Of a stretch of 64,000 nt of DNA, positions 16,640 through 26,350 are shown in pieces. Position 1 is the first letter of the stretch. Each line of letters starts with the position of its first letter. The notes under the pieces are model-generated. The model did not search any database, had not been told where the DNA came from, and saw only the letters and a list, made by a program, of their open reading frames with translations. Origin of the DNA: Sulfitobacter maritimus (GTDB taxonomy: Bacteria; Pseudomonadota; Alphaproteobacteria; Rhodobacterales; Rhodobacteraceae); assembly GCF_013346665.1 (NCBI RefSeq), contig NZ_JABVBB010000038.1, positions 434,001 to 498,000 on the forward strand, given 5' to 3'. A program made the position numbers and the translations under genes.

Positions 16640-17587
16640 ATGACGTATCAGCTTCCCACCCCGGCTCGACCCCTTAACATCGGCACACGCGGATCGCTCT
16701 TGGCGCTCGCGCAAGCGAATGAGGTGCGCGACCGGCTCGCCGCCGCCTTTGACCTGCCGTCTGAGGCGTTCACCATTGTCGTCATCAAAACCACCGGCGA
16801 CCGGATCATTGACCGCCCGCTGAAAGAGATTGGCGGCAAGGGGCTGTTTACCCGCGAGATCGAGGCGGCGCTGCTCGACGGCTCCATCGACATTGCGGTT
16901 CATTCGATGAAGGACATGCCAACGCTCCAACCCGGCGGGTTGGTGATCGACACCTATCTGCCGCGTGAAGACTGGCGCGATGCGTTTATTTCGCCCCGCC
17001 TGAAGTCTATCGCAGACCTGCCCGAAGGCGCGGTCGTGGGCACCTCCAGCCTGCGGCGGCGGGCGCAGGTCAAACTGCGGCGGCCTGATCTGGAAGTGGT
17101 CGAATTTCGCGGCAACCTGCAAACCCGTTTGAAGAAACTGGATGATGGCGTTGCCGAAGCGACCTTTCTGGCGATGGCAGGGCTGAACCGGCTTAAGATG
17201 GATGAGGTGCCAAAGGCCGCTGTTGATACCGACGACATGCTGCCCGCGATTGCACAGGGTGCCATTGGGGTCGAGCGGCGTATCGATGATCCTCGCGCCG
17301 CTGACATGCTGGCTGCGATCCATGATCGTGCGACCGGCGAACAACTGGCCGCCGAACGCGCGTTCTTGGCAGCGCTTGATGGCTCTTGTGAGACGCCAAT
17401 CGCCGGGCTGGCCGAACTTAACGGCACCACCATGCGTCTGCGCGGCCAAGTGCTGCGCCCGGATGGGTCAGACGCCATTGGCGATGATATCACCTGCGCG
17501 ATCTCTGACGGCGCCGAAGCAGGCGAGGACATGGCGCGCAAGCTCTTGGCTGAAGCAGGGCCGGGCTTTTTTGACTGGCGCGAATGA
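16640..17587 (+). CDS. hemC: hydroxymethylbilane synthase (porphobilinogen deaminase)
   Basis: Polymerises four porphobilinogens into hydroxymethylbilane using a covalent dipyrromethane cofactor. The 315-residue protein shows the N-terminal IGTRGSLLALAQANEVRD, the catalytic-Asp region DIAVHSMKDMPT, SLRRRAQVKLRRPDL, the RGNLQTRLKKLDDG block, and the cofactor-attaching Cys in LDGSCETPIAGLA. The stop overlaps the following LysR-type gene by ATGA, an unusual pairing that may couple their expression. Confidence 0.97.
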   Translation: MTYQLPTPARPLNIGTRGSLLALAQANEVRDRLAAAFDLPSEAFTIVVIKTTGDRIIDRPLKEIGGKGLFTREIEAALLDGSIDIAVHSMKDMPTLQPGGLVIDTYLPREDWRDAFISPRLKSIADLPEGAVVGTSSLRRRAQVKLRRPDLEVVEFRGNLQTRLKKLDDGVAEATFLAMAGLNRLKMDEVPKAAVDTDDMLPAIAQGAIGVERRIDDPRAADMLAAIHDRATGEQLAAERAFLAALDGSCETPIAGLAELNGTTMRLRGQVLRPDGSDAIGDDITCAISDGAEAGEDMARKLLAEAGPGFFDWRE

Positions 17588-18516
17588 TCGGCAATCTCTT
17601 CACGCTGAAACAGCTTGAAGCGCTAATCTGGGTCGCGGACCTTGGCAGCTTCCGCCGTGCCGCTGCGCATCTTAATACCACGCAGCCAAATATCTCGGCG
17701 CGCATTGCGGGGTTGGAGTCGACCTTGGGCGTGACGCTGATGCGGCGCGATGCGGGGTCAATCCGGCTGACGGAAAAAGGCCACGCGCTTTTGGTCCAAG
17801 CCCGCCGCGTGCTGCGCGAGGCTGAACGGTTGGTCGACATTGCGGCACGACCCGATCTGATCGACGACAGTCTGCGCCTTGGGGTGACCGAAGTGGTCGC
17901 CAGCACATGGCTGCGCCCGTTTCTACGCAGCTTGGCCGAAGCCTATCCCAACCTTACCGTGGAGCTCACCGTCGACCTGTCGCGCGATCTAGATCAAGAA
18001 CTCGCGGCCAATGCGCTCGATCTGACCGTGCAAACCGCGCCTTTCTCCACCCCGGCGAGCGGGCAGTTGAACCTTGCAACCTATGACTACATCTGGGTCG
18101 CCGCCCCAGAGCTTGCCGCGCAGATTGGCCCTGCGCCTGACCTCGCCGCTTTGGTGCGTCATCCGGTGCTGGGTCACGCGCGGCATACGCAGGCCTATCA
18201 AGATCTTATCGGCTACTTTGACGGGACACGCGCACCTAAGGCGCGGTTGGTGCCGTCAAGCAGCCTGTCTGCGGCGATGAATATGGTGCTGGATGGCATG
18301 GGCGTGGCCGTGATGCCCCGTGTGATGGTTGCGCCGGCACTGGCCGAAGGCACGCTGAAAACACTTTCGGCCACATGGCACCCGCAGCCGCTGCAGGTGG
18401 CAGCTCGTTACCACACGGAGCGCACGCCCGGTCATGTCTCCCGCGCCGCAGAACTGGCACGCAGTTGCGCCGAGGCTTTTGATGTGCAGGATCAAAAAAA
18501 TCTTTCACGCCCATAG
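17584..18516 (+). CDS. LysR-family transcriptional regulator
   Basis: A 310-residue LysR-type regulator with the N-terminal winged helix (FTLKQLEALIWVADLGSFRR then LNTTQPNISARIAGLE, residues 6-55) and a type 2 periplasmic-binding-like effector domain from about residue 95. It overlaps hemC by four bases and precedes the hydantoinase-type genes by 61 bases in the same direction. It may control hyuA-hyuB or be an autonomous regulator read from the hemC promoter; the sequence does not decide. Confidence 0.92.
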   Translation: MIGNLFTLKQLEALIWVADLGSFRRAAAHLNTTQPNISARIAGLESTLGVTLMRRDAGSIRLTEKGHALLVQARRVLREAERLVDIAARPDLIDDSLRLGVTEVVASTWLRPFLRSLAEAYPNLTVELTVDLSRDLDQELAANALDLTVQTAPFSTPASGQLNLATYDYIWVAAPELAAQIGPAPDLAALVRHPVLGHARHTQAYQDLIGYFDGTRAPKARLVPSSSLSAAMNMVLDGMGVAVMPRVMVAPALAEGTLKTLSATWHPQPLQVAARYHTERTPGHVSRAAELARSCAEAFDVQDQKNLSRP

Positions 18517-18577
18517 AATATAATAATTTGCACCGATGCAGAGAACCCTCCTATCCTGCGCAAAATAGGAGAGAAAC

Positions 18578-20656
18578 ATGGCAGCATCGACCATCCGACT
18601 GGGCGTAGACATTGGCGGCACCTTTACCGATGTGGTGCTTGAAAAGGGCGGGGAGAGTTTCTCAACCAAAGTCCTAACCACCTATGCCGCGCCTGAAAAT
18701 GCGATCATCGATGGGATGCACCAGGTCTGCGCCAAAGCCGGGATCACCCCTGCCGATCTGACGCAGATCATCCACGGCACGACACTGGCCACCAACGCGC
18801 TGATTGAGCGGCGGGGCGCCAAGACGGCGCTGATCACCACCCAAGGCTTCCGCGACGTGATCGAGATGCGGACCGAAAGCCGGTTTGAGCAATATGACCT
18901 GAACCTCACCCTGCCCGAACCCCTGCTGCCGCGCCAGATGCGCTACACGGTGAACGAGCGTATCGATGCCACGGGGGCCGTGCTGACCCCGCTGGACCGT
19001 GCCGAGGTCGAAGCACTGGCCGACCGTATCTCCAAGGGGGGCTATACCAGTGTCGCTGTCGGGCTGATCCACTCCTATCTGAACGACGCCCATGAGCGCA
19101 TGATCCGGGAGGTGCTGGCGGAGCGCCTGCCGGATGTCATGGTCTCGATCTCTGCCGAAGTCTCGCCGCAGATGCGTGAGTATGAGCGCTTTAACACGGT
19201 CGTTGCGAACGCCTACATCAAGCCGTTGATGAAATCCTATCTCGGGCGGCTCGAAGGGCGTTTGCAGGACGAAGGTGTGAACTGCAACATTTTCCTAATG
19301 CATTCCGGCGGCGGCATCATCTCGATCGAAAGCGCCGCCGAATTCCCCGTCCGGCTGGTGGAATCCGGCCCCGCAGGTGGCGCGGTTTTCGCGGCCAACG
19401 TGGCGGCACGCTATGGGTTGGACAAGGTGCTGAGCTTTGACATGGGCGGCACCACGGCCAAGATCTGTCTGATCAAGAACCAGACGCCCAAGACCAGCCG
19501 GGTCTTTGAAGTGGCACGGACCTATCGGTTCAAGAAAGGCTCCGGCATGCCCATTTCGATCCCGGTGATCGACATGGTTGAGATCGGCGCAGGCGGCGGC
19601 TCGCTCGCCCATGTGGACGCCATGCGGCAAATCCGTGTGGGCCCTGAAAGCGCAGGCTCTGAGCCCGGCCCGGCCTGCTACGGGCGGGGCGGTGAGAAAC
19701 CCGCTGTAACCGACGCTGATCTGGTGCTGGGCAAGCTTGACCCTGACAACTTTGCGGGCGGCTCAATCCAGCTTAGCACCGCAGGTTCCGAAGCAGCGTT
19801 GCAGAACGTGATTGGCAAAGAGTTGGACATGGACGCTGCCACCGCTGCCTTCGGTCTCGCCGAAGTGGTGGACGAAAACATGGCCAATGCCGCCCGCGTT
19901 CATGCGGTGGAGAATGGCGAAGACCTGAGCGAATACACGATGATCGCCTTCGGCGGCGCCGCCCCGCTGCACGCCGGACGGCTCTGTGAGAAACTGGGCG
20001 TCGAGCGTCTGCTGGTGCCACCGGGGGCCGGGGTCGGCTCGGCCATCGGTTTCCTGCGCGCGCCGTTTAGCTTCGAGGCCAACCGCTCGGTCTATATGAA
20101 GCTGTCGGACTTTGACGCGCCGCGCATCAAGACCTTGCTGGCAGAGTTGCAGGACGAGGCAACGGGTTTCGTGCGCAACTGCGACGCGACGGCGGGAATT
20201 CTGTCAGAGTTCAAAGTCTATATGCGCTACAGCGGTCAGGGCTGGGAAATCCCGATCATCCTGAGCGAAGAGGAAGCGATGAACCCCGATGCCGCCCGGT
20301 TCGAGGCGCTGTTTGAAGCCGATTATGCCAAGCTCTTTGGCCGCACGGTGGAGGGGCTGGATATCGAGATCACGGTTTGGGCCGTCAATGCCACCACGCC
20401 GCCAGAAGAGGTCGCCCGGACCCCGGAGCAGACCGGCGGCGATGCGGCAGATGTGGCTCTAACACGGCAGATGTTCGACCCGGCGCTGTCGAAGTATTGC
20501 GACGCTGCGGTGGTCTTGCGCGGTGGCATGTCGCCGGGGGCCACCACCCAAGGCCCCGCCGCGATCACCGAGGATGAGACCACCATTATTATCCCCAGCT
20601 CGCGCCAAGCCATCTGTCAGCCAGACGGCTGCATCGACATCACCGTGAAAGGGTAA
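18578..20656 (+). CDS. hydantoinase/oxoprolinase family protein, subunit A
   Basis: A 692-residue HyuA-type subunit. The N-terminal ATP-binding region LGVDIGGTFTDVVLE and HGTTLATNALIERRGAKTAL are diagnostic, followed by the central SFDMGGTTAKICLI and GGAAPLHAGRLCEKLG. Family members cleave cyclic amides such as N-methylhydantoin or 5-oxoproline with ATP, or carboxylate ketones in related complexes. The partner B subunit starts four bases after its stop. AGGAGAG precedes the ATG. The actual substrate is unknown; the adjacent fumarylacetoacetase-family gene suggests a carbon-catabolic role. Confidence 0.93.
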   Translation: MAASTIRLGVDIGGTFTDVVLEKGGESFSTKVLTTYAAPENAIIDGMHQVCAKAGITPADLTQIIHGTTLATNALIERRGAKTALITTQGFRDVIEMRTESRFEQYDLNLTLPEPLLPRQMRYTVNERIDATGAVLTPLDRAEVEALADRISKGGYTSVAVGLIHSYLNDAHERMIREVLAERLPDVMVSISAEVSPQMREYERFNTVVANAYIKPLMKSYLGRLEGRLQDEGVNCNIFLMHSGGGIISIESAAEFPVRLVESGPAGGAVFAANVAARYGLDKVLSFDMGGTTAKICLIKNQTPKTSRVFEVARTYRFKKGSGMPISIPVIDMVEIGAGGGSLAHVDAMRQIRVGPESAGSEPGPACYGRGGEKPAVTDADLVLGKLDPDNFAGGSIQLSTAGSEAALQNVIGKELDMDAATAAFGLAEVVDENMANAARVHAVENGEDLSEYTMIAFGGAAPLHAGRLCEKLGVERLLVPPGAGVGSAIGFLRAPFSFEANRSVYMKLSDFDAPRIKTLLAELQDEATGFVRNCDATAGILSEFKVYMRYSGQGWEIPIILSEEEAMNPDAARFEALFEADYAKLFGRTVEGLDIEITVWAVNATTPPEEVARTPEQTGGDAADVALTRQMFDPALSKYCDAAVVLRGGMSPGATTQGPAAITEDETTIIIPSSRQAICQPDGCIDITVKG

Positions 20657-20660
20657 AGAC

Positions 20661-22370
20661 ATGGCACAGACACATTCAAACGTCGCCTATCAGGTCATGT
20701 GGAACCGCTTGATTTCGGTCGTCGAGGAGCAAGCGCAGGCGCTGGTGCGCACGGCCTTTTCCACCTCGGTACGCGAAGCGGGCGACCTCTCAGCAGGGGT
20801 TTATGACACGGACGGTCAGATGCTGGCCCAAGCGGTCACCGGCACGCCGGGCCACGTTAACGCCATGGCCGATGCGGTGGCGCATTTCATCCGGCGGATC
20901 GGGCGGCAGAACATCCTTGAGGGCGATGTCTACATCACCAACGACCCGTGGGAGGGCACCGGCCACCTGCATGACATCACCATGGTCACCCCGTCGTTTC
21001 ACCGTGGCAAGCTGGTCGGCTTCTTTGCCTGTACGGCGCATATCGTCGACATCGGCGGGCGCGGGTTTGGCGCGGATGCAGCGAGTGTCTATGAAGAAGG
21101 GCTCTATCTGCCGATCATGAAGTTTGCGGATGCGGGGAAGGTGGACGAGACCCTCGTGCGCATCATTCGCGGCAACGTGCGCGAACCGGATCAACTCGTC
21201 GGCGACATCTACGCGCTGACCACCTGTAACGAAATCGGCCATCGCCGCCTGATCGATATGATGGAGGAGTTCGACCTTGCCGACCTCGAAGGCATCGCCG
21301 CCTTCATCCTCGACAACTCTCGCCGCGCTACCTTGGAACGGATCAATGCGCTGCCGCGTGAGCAGGCAACGGGCGAGATGACGATTGATGGCTTCGACAC
21401 GCCGATCACGCTAAAGGTGAAGGTGAGTATCGAAGAAGACCGTATCCTGTCAGATTTCGCTGGCACCTCAGGGATTGATAAAAAGGGCATTAACTGTCCA
21501 TTGGTCTATACCAAAGCCTATGCCTGCTACGCGTTGAAATGCGCCATTGCGCCAGAGATTCCGAACAACGCAGCTTCGCTCGCACCGTTCCAGATCGCGG
21601 CTCCAGAGAACACCATCGTACATGCACTGCACCCCGCGCCGGTGGCGCTGCGCCATATCGTGGGGCATTTCGTACCGGATACGGTCTATGCCGCGCTGGA
21701 CCAAATCCTGCCCAATCTGGTGCCTGCCGAGGGCGCGGGCTGCCTGTGTAACTTCCAAGTGAGTCTGCGTCCGCGCACGGATGCCGCAGCGCCCAAGGGC
21801 GCGCGGCGGGCTGAGGTGCTGACCTTTAACTCCGGCGGCTCCGGCGCGCGGCCTCAGTTTGACGGGCTGAACGCCACGGCCTTCCCGTCGGGTGTGATGA
21901 CCATGCCCGTTGAGGCCACGGAACACGCAGGCCCGGTGGTGATCTGGCGCAAGGAGCTGCGGCCCGACAGCGGCGGTGCAGGGCGTCAGCGCGGCGGATT
22001 GGGCCAGTATATGGAAGTCGGCGCCCGCGAGGGGCATGAGTTCGATATGCAGGCCATGTTCGACCGGGTGGATCATCCCGCTCGTGGGCGGCAGGGCGGC
22101 AAGCCCGGTGCGCCGACGACCATCGCGCAGGACGATGGCACCCCGATGCGCGGCAAGGGCAAACAGTTCGTGCCACATGGTCGCCGAGTGATGATGGCTT
22201 TCCCCGGTGGCGCGGGCTACGGCAATGCCGCTGAACGCCCGAAAGACTTGGTCAAACGCGACCTTCTGCGTGGTTACATCAGCGCCGAGGTTGCCGCCGC
22301 TGACTATGGTCTAACCGCCGAGGAAATCCACGAGGTACAAGAGGCGATCCGCAAGGGCGTTGATCTGTAG
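20661..22370 (+). CDS. hydantoinase B/oxoprolinase family protein, subunit B
   Basis: A 569-residue HyuB-type subunit with the characteristic RLISVVEEQAQALVRTAFS N-terminus, DLSAGVYDTDGQMLAQAV, YITNDPWEGTGHLHD, and the C-terminal WRKELRPDSGGAGRQRGGLG. It forms a complex with the A subunit encoded just upstream. Length is normal for free-standing B subunits. A fumarylacetoacetase-family gene follows 89 bases later. Confidence 0.93.
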   Translation: MAQTHSNVAYQVMWNRLISVVEEQAQALVRTAFSTSVREAGDLSAGVYDTDGQMLAQAVTGTPGHVNAMADAVAHFIRRIGRQNILEGDVYITNDPWEGTGHLHDITMVTPSFHRGKLVGFFACTAHIVDIGGRGFGADAASVYEEGLYLPIMKFADAGKVDETLVRIIRGNVREPDQLVGDIYALTTCNEIGHRRLIDMMEEFDLADLEGIAAFILDNSRRATLERINALPREQATGEMTIDGFDTPITLKVKVSIEEDRILSDFAGTSGIDKKGINCPLVYTKAYACYALKCAIAPEIPNNAASLAPFQIAAPENTIVHALHPAPVALRHIVGHFVPDTVYAALDQILPNLVPAEGAGCLCNFQVSLRPRTDAAAPKGARRAEVLTFNSGGSGARPQFDGLNATAFPSGVMTMPVEATEHAGPVVIWRKELRPDSGGAGRQRGGLGQYMEVGAREGHEFDMQAMFDRVDHPARGRQGGKPGAPTTIAQDDGTPMRGKGKQFVPHGRRVMMAFPGGAGYGNAAERPKDLVKRDLLRGYISAEVAAADYGLTAEEIHEVQEAIRKGVDL

Positions 22371-22459
22371 CCGATTTCCGCGCTAGCGGCAGGGGACATT
22401 GACTGCGGCCAGGGCTCAGTGTTCCTTGGGCGCAGCTTGCGGCGCAAAGGAGACCAGCA

Positions 22460-23149
22460 ATGTACGTGATCGATCCCCCCAAGCAGAGCAGCCTTGCAGT
22501 GCAAGGCACCAGCGACCGTTTCCCGGTGCGTCGCGTGTTCTGCGTGGGCCGTAATTATGAGGCCCATGTGGTTGAGATGGGCAACGACACCCGCGAACCG
22601 CCGTTCTTCTTTACCAAGCCCGCCGATGCTGTCTCTGACACCCCCTGCACCGTGCCCTATCCGCCGCTGACAAATGACTTCCACTTTGAGTCGGAACTCG
22701 TCATTGCCATTGGCAAAGGGGGCGCGAATATCGCTGAAGAGGATGTGATGGATCACATCTGGGGCGCCTCTGCGGGTATCGACCTCACCCGGCGTGATCT
22801 TCAGGCGGAAGCCAAGAAAATGGGCCGCCCGTGGGACTGGGGCAAAGCCTTTGACCATTCAGCGCCGATTGCGCCGCTCTTGCCGCTGGCCGAGGTTGGT
22901 TCTGTCACCAAAGGGCGCATTTGGTTGGCAGTGAATGGGGAGATGAAACAAGAGGCCGACCTCGCCGATATGATCTGGTCGGTGCGCGAGCATACGGCGA
23001 CGTTGTCGCGGGCAGTCAAACTTGCGCCGGGGGACCTCATTATGACCGGAACGCCTGCGGGGGTTGGCCCTGTGCTGCCCGGTGATGTGCTGACCGGCGG
23101 TGTTGATGGCATTGCCGAATTTGAAGTGACCATCGGCCCGCGCGCTTAA
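22460..23149 (+). CDS. fumarylacetoacetate hydrolase family protein
   Basis: A 229-residue single-domain FAH-family enzyme. Visible are the entry motif RVFCVGRNYEAHVVEMG, PPFFFTKPADAV, the metal-binding FHFESELVIAIGKGGANI, DLTRRDLQ, and the C-terminal LAPGDLIMTGTPAGVGPV. Small FAH proteins include acylpyruvases, oxaloacetate tautomerases and dioate hydratases or decarboxylases, so the exact reaction is open. AAGGAG precedes the ATG. It is probably co-transcribed with the hydantoinase-type pair. Confidence 0.92.
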   Translation: MYVIDPPKQSSLAVQGTSDRFPVRRVFCVGRNYEAHVVEMGNDTREPPFFFTKPADAVSDTPCTVPYPPLTNDFHFESELVIAIGKGGANIAEEDVMDHIWGASAGIDLTRRDLQAEAKKMGRPWDWGKAFDHSAPIAPLLPLAEVGSVTKGRIWLAVNGEMKQEADLADMIWSVREHTATLSRAVKLAPGDLIMTGTPAGVGPVLPGDVLTGGVDGIAEFEVTIGPRA

Positions 23150-23180
23150 CCGGCGCGCGAGTCTCAGAGCTTCATTTAGG

Positions 23181-24548
23181 TCACACGCGCGCCTGCGTCC
23201 GCTCGGCACGGGCGCGTGCTTCCGCAGCAAGATCAGGCAGGCCGGAGTGATCGTAAACCTCGCCTAGCATCAAGTTCAGCGGCACGCTATCGGGATCATT
23301 GGCCCGGCGCATCTCCAAGACCTGCTGCGCGGCAGAGGTCCGGCCACCTCGGATCAGAGCGTCTATGTGGATTTGCTCAAACAGATCACGCTGTGCATGG
23401 CTGCCGCCGCATTCCGCCATCCGAGGCAGCGCCATGCCCATTTGCTGGATCGCTTCATCCCAGTCTTTCTCTGCATGAGCCACGATCCCCCGCGCGGCGG
23501 GCAGAGCCACTTCGGCCCAAGCGGCGTGATCGTGGGCCGCGCTGTCTTTGGCCCGCGCTTCGATCGCCGCGAGCATCTCCTTCGCCTCAGGACGCCCTGT
23601 GCAGCACAGCGCGTAAAGATACTGCAACGTTAGGAAGGGGCTGACCGTGTCCAGCCCCCTTGCCGCAACATGATCGGCCACATCATCCCAGCGATCCCCC
23701 ACATCAACCCCGGCAAACTCCATCCGCGCCAAGAGCGACACGGCCCCGATTTGGTCCTGCGAGTAGTCTTTCTCAAGCCCCCAGATATGCTGGTCATAGG
23801 CGCGGCGTACGTCGTCATGGCGGCCTTGTGACAGGTAAAACAGCGTCAGATGCCACCAGTTGTGACTGCGCATAAATGAGTTCAGTCCGGCCCAAGTTTC
23901 AGCCACGCTTTCCATAAACCGCGCCCCTTCCGCGATCCTGCCTTCGGTCAGCATGACATGGGCCAAGGCGTGATGCGCCCAAGGTTCATCCGGGCGCAGT
24001 TCCATTGCACGGCGTGCGGCGGCTTCCGCGCGGTCGAGCAGGTGGCATTGCTCATAGCCAAAGGCGATCATGCCGTGGATGTAGGCAATGTCCTCCGCCG
24101 CTGGGAGAGATTTAAGCGCGATGCGCAGCATCTCGGCAGCATCACCTTGGTTGAACAGGTGATACTGCGCGAGCTTTAGCATTGCCAAATCGCGGGGCCA
24201 CCGATCGGTGATCTGGTCACAGCAGGTGATCAGCGCAGGCACATCGCCGCTGACCCAATGGCCGACCGCCTGCACCACCTTTCGCTCGCGCGGGTTCGCG
24301 CCAGATGCCGCCTCGGCGCGCTTCAGATAGGGATGAGCCTTTTCCGGGGCGTCTGGGTTTTCGAGAAACATCCACAACAGCGCGGCATAGGCATTGACCA
24401 GAGCGTTCTCGGGGTCTGCATCTGCTGCGACGACAATACCAGCGGCTTTGGGTTGGTAGGACAGAAAACCATGGATGAAATCGTTAATCGCTTGAACGGT
24501 CTCAGGGCGGCTCGCGGTTATCTCCAGCCCATAGAGGTCTCTTGTCAT
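23181..24548 (-). CDS. TTC38-like tetratricopeptide repeat protein
   Basis: A 455-residue all-helical protein of the tetratricopeptide-repeat-38 type. The central GLNSFMRSHNWWHLTLFYLS block is the most distinctive part of that family, and TPR-like helix pairs run throughout (for example AEAAARRAMELRPDEPWAHH). No signal peptide or membrane segment is visible, so it is cytoplasmic. Function in bacteria is unknown. The start at ATG 24546-24548 is one base after the stop of the upstream alpha/beta hydrolase gene, placing it last in the SDR-peptidase-hydrolase operon. Confidence 0.85.
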   Translation of the reverse strand: MTRDLYGLEITASRPETVQAINDFIHGFLSYQPKAAGIVVAADADPENALVNAYAALLWMFLENPDAPEKAHPYLKRAEAASGANPRERKVVQAVGHWVSGDVPALITCCDQITDRWPRDLAMLKLAQYHLFNQGDAAEMLRIALKSLPAAEDIAYIHGMIAFGYEQCHLLDRAEAAARRAMELRPDEPWAHHALAHVMLTEGRIAEGARFMESVAETWAGLNSFMRSHNWWHLTLFYLSQGRHDDVRRAYDQHIWGLEKDYSQDQIGAVSLLARMEFAGVDVGDRWDDVADHVAARGLDTVSPFLTLQYLYALCCTGRPEAKEMLAAIEARAKDSAAHDHAAWAEVALPAARGIVAHAEKDWDEAIQQMGMALPRMAECGGSHAQRDLFEQIHIDALIRGGRTSAAQQVLEMRRANDPDSVPLNLMLGEVYDHSGLPDLAAEARARAERTQARV

Positions 24549-24549
24549 C

Positions 24550-25356
24550 TTAGGTCTCCGAAAGCGTTGCGTGGAATTTGCCCAGGTGGGCAGCGACAGC
24601 CTCGGCGGCGTCCCAGTGGATCGAGTGGCCCGCGTCCGGCAGGGTAAATTGTGCCACATCAGGGATTTTCGCAAAGGCCGCTTCAGCGGCGGCGCGGGGG
24701 ATCAGGATGTCATCGGCACCGTGCAGGACAAGGATCGGGCAGGGCAGATCAGCAGGTCGCACTGTAGGGCGGAAGCTGCGCAAGGCGTCGAGTTGATGGG
24801 CCATGGCATCCGCGCTTTGCGCATGGGGATAGGCCAATGCCGCCGCAAGGGCGTCTTCCACGTTTTCAGCTTGTGCAAAGAATGTCGGCGCAAATATCCA
24901 CGGGTAGAGCGCCCGCAGCCAAAGCGCCTCTCCCTCCGGTGCGCGACGAACGGCCAAGAGAGCGTCAAACACGGCCATCGTCCGTGGTGCGCGGACCGGA
25001 GCCGAGGCGACGATGCCGAGCATCCTGACGCGCTCCGGTGCCAAACCCGTCAGTTCCATCCCCATCAGCCCGCCCATGGAATGACCGACCACATGGAACT
25101 GCTCATGGCCGAGGTGGTCCATCAGCGCCAGCGCGTCTTGCGCCATATGCATGACACTAATCTCAGCGTTCCATGGGGTCGTGCGCCCGGTGCTACGGTT
25201 ATCAGGGCGGATCAGGGTAAAGTGGTCGCGCAGCAAAGGGGCCAACGCGCCCCAACTGGCGCTATCGCCTAGCATCCCTGCGAGCATCAAAAGCGCGGGG
25301 CCGTTGCCCTCGACCTCATAATGTAGGGAGACATCGGGCAGGGACAGGTCAGGCAT
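24550..25356 (-). CDS. alpha/beta-fold hydrolase
   Basis: A 268-residue alpha/beta hydrolase. The nucleophile elbow GHSMGG (about residues 93-98), the acid in LHGADDILIP and the histidine in DAGHSIHW form the usual triad; NRSTGRTTPWNA is the cap-proximal loop. The family includes esterases, lactonases and amide hydrolases. It overlaps the upstream peptidase gene by eight bases and ends one base before the TTC38-like gene, so it is co-translated with both. Confidence 0.9.
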   Translation of the reverse strand: MPDLSLPDVSLHYEVEGNGPALLMLAGMLGDSASWGALAPLLRDHFTLIRPDNRSTGRTTPWNAEISVMHMAQDALALMDHLGHEQFHVVGHSMGGLMGMELTGLAPERVRMLGIVASAPVRAPRTMAVFDALLAVRRAPEGEALWLRALYPWIFAPTFFAQAENVEDALAAALAYPHAQSADAMAHQLDALRSFRPTVRPADLPCPILVLHGADDILIPRAAAEAAFAKIPDVAQFTLPDAGHSIHWDAAEAVAAHLGKFHATLSET

Positions 25357-26350
25357 TCAGCGTGCTCCAACAGGGCAGCAAATCCCCCTTGGCGGGGGTG
25401 GCGGCATAGATCGCGCGGGCGATGGCGCGCGATAGGCAAAGGGCAGCGGCATGGCCGATAAGGGCCACATCCCCCGCAGGCTTGGCAGCGGTGCTGAGGG
25501 AGAACACCAAGTCACCGTCGTTTGGCATATGCGCTGGCACCACTGCGCGGGCGATACCATCATGGGCAGCAACAGCGACACGCTGGCATTCGGCTTTGGT
25601 CAGCGTGGCATCGGTGGCGACAATCGCAATCGTCGTATTTTCGCGGGCTGACATGGCAGCCATTTTCCGGCTTTCCAACTGCAAACCCAGCCCGCTGGAC
25701 GGATCAGGGCCCAGCCCGCCGAATTCCCCGTCGATCTCATAAGGGGCGGCGTGGAAGTAGCGATCACCCGGCGTGGTAACCGCCCCCACAGGGTTAGCGG
25801 CGACCAATGCGCCCACCACGCTGCCGTCCGCCAATTCGAGGCTCGCAGAGCCCAGACCGCCCTTGACCATCGCGCTCAATGCGCCTGTCCCCGCGCCCAC
25901 ACTGCCAAGGGCAAAGTCATCGTCCGCCGCTGCAAGTGCTGCACGGCCAAGCGCAGGGTAGGGGTTTGCCTTCCACTGCTTATTGCCGCCGTTCAGCAGG
26001 TCAAACAAGATCGCCCCCGGCACCAATGGGATCACCGCGTCGCCGATACGAAAGCCGCGGCCCTGCGCACGCAGCGCGTCCACAACACCAGAGCAGGCAT
26101 CCAACCCAAAGGCGGACCCGCCCGAAAGCACAAGCGCATCGACCGCCGCCACAGTCTTATCCGGGGCCAATAGGTCAGTCTCGCGCGTGCCGGGAGCGCC
26201 TCCCATGACATGGACAGACGCGGTGAATGGCGCGTCTCCGATTAGAACAGTGCTACCGGATTTGAGGTCATCGTTCTGCGCATTGCCGACTTTCAGCCCC
26301 GCGACATCGGTGATCAAATTGCGCGATCCCCGTCTCATTAGTGTCGTCAT
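25349..26350 (-). CDS. P1-family (DmpA/NylC-type) self-processing peptidase
   Basis: A 333-residue member of the S58/P1 family, N-terminal-nucleophile hydrolases that cut themselves into two chains. The N-terminal TDVAGLKVGNAQ and VLSGGSAFGLDACSGVVDAL are typical. The likely self-cleavage site is Asn238/Thr239 in SARENTTIAIVATDA, matching the N/T site of NylC nylon-oligomer hydrolase. Relatives are beta-aminopeptidases, endo-amidases and L-aminopeptidase D-esterases. Its ATG overlaps the stop of the SDR gene by ATGA. Confidence 0.9.
   Translation of the reverse strand: MTTLMRRGSRNLITDVAGLKVGNAQNDDLKSGSTVLIGDAPFTASVHVMGGAPGTRETDLLAPDKTVAAVDALVLSGGSAFGLDACSGVVDALRAQGRGFRIGDAVIPLVPGAILFDLLNGGNKQWKANPYPALGRAALAAADDDFALGSVGAGTGALSAMVKGGLGSASLELADGSVVGALVAANPVGAVTTPGDRYFHAAPYEIDGEFGGLGPDPSSGLGLQLESRKMAAMSARENTTIAIVATDATLTKAECQRVAVAAHDGIARAVVPAHMPNDGDLVFSLSTAAKPAGDVALIGHAAALCLSRAIARAIYAATPAKGDLLPCWSTLNA

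Noticed and set aside
22415-22440. GTTCC on the + strand (GGAAC on the minus strand) before the FAH-family gene as an EcfG promoter
   Set aside because: No leftward gene starts downstream of it; it would read into the coding strand of hyuB in antisense.
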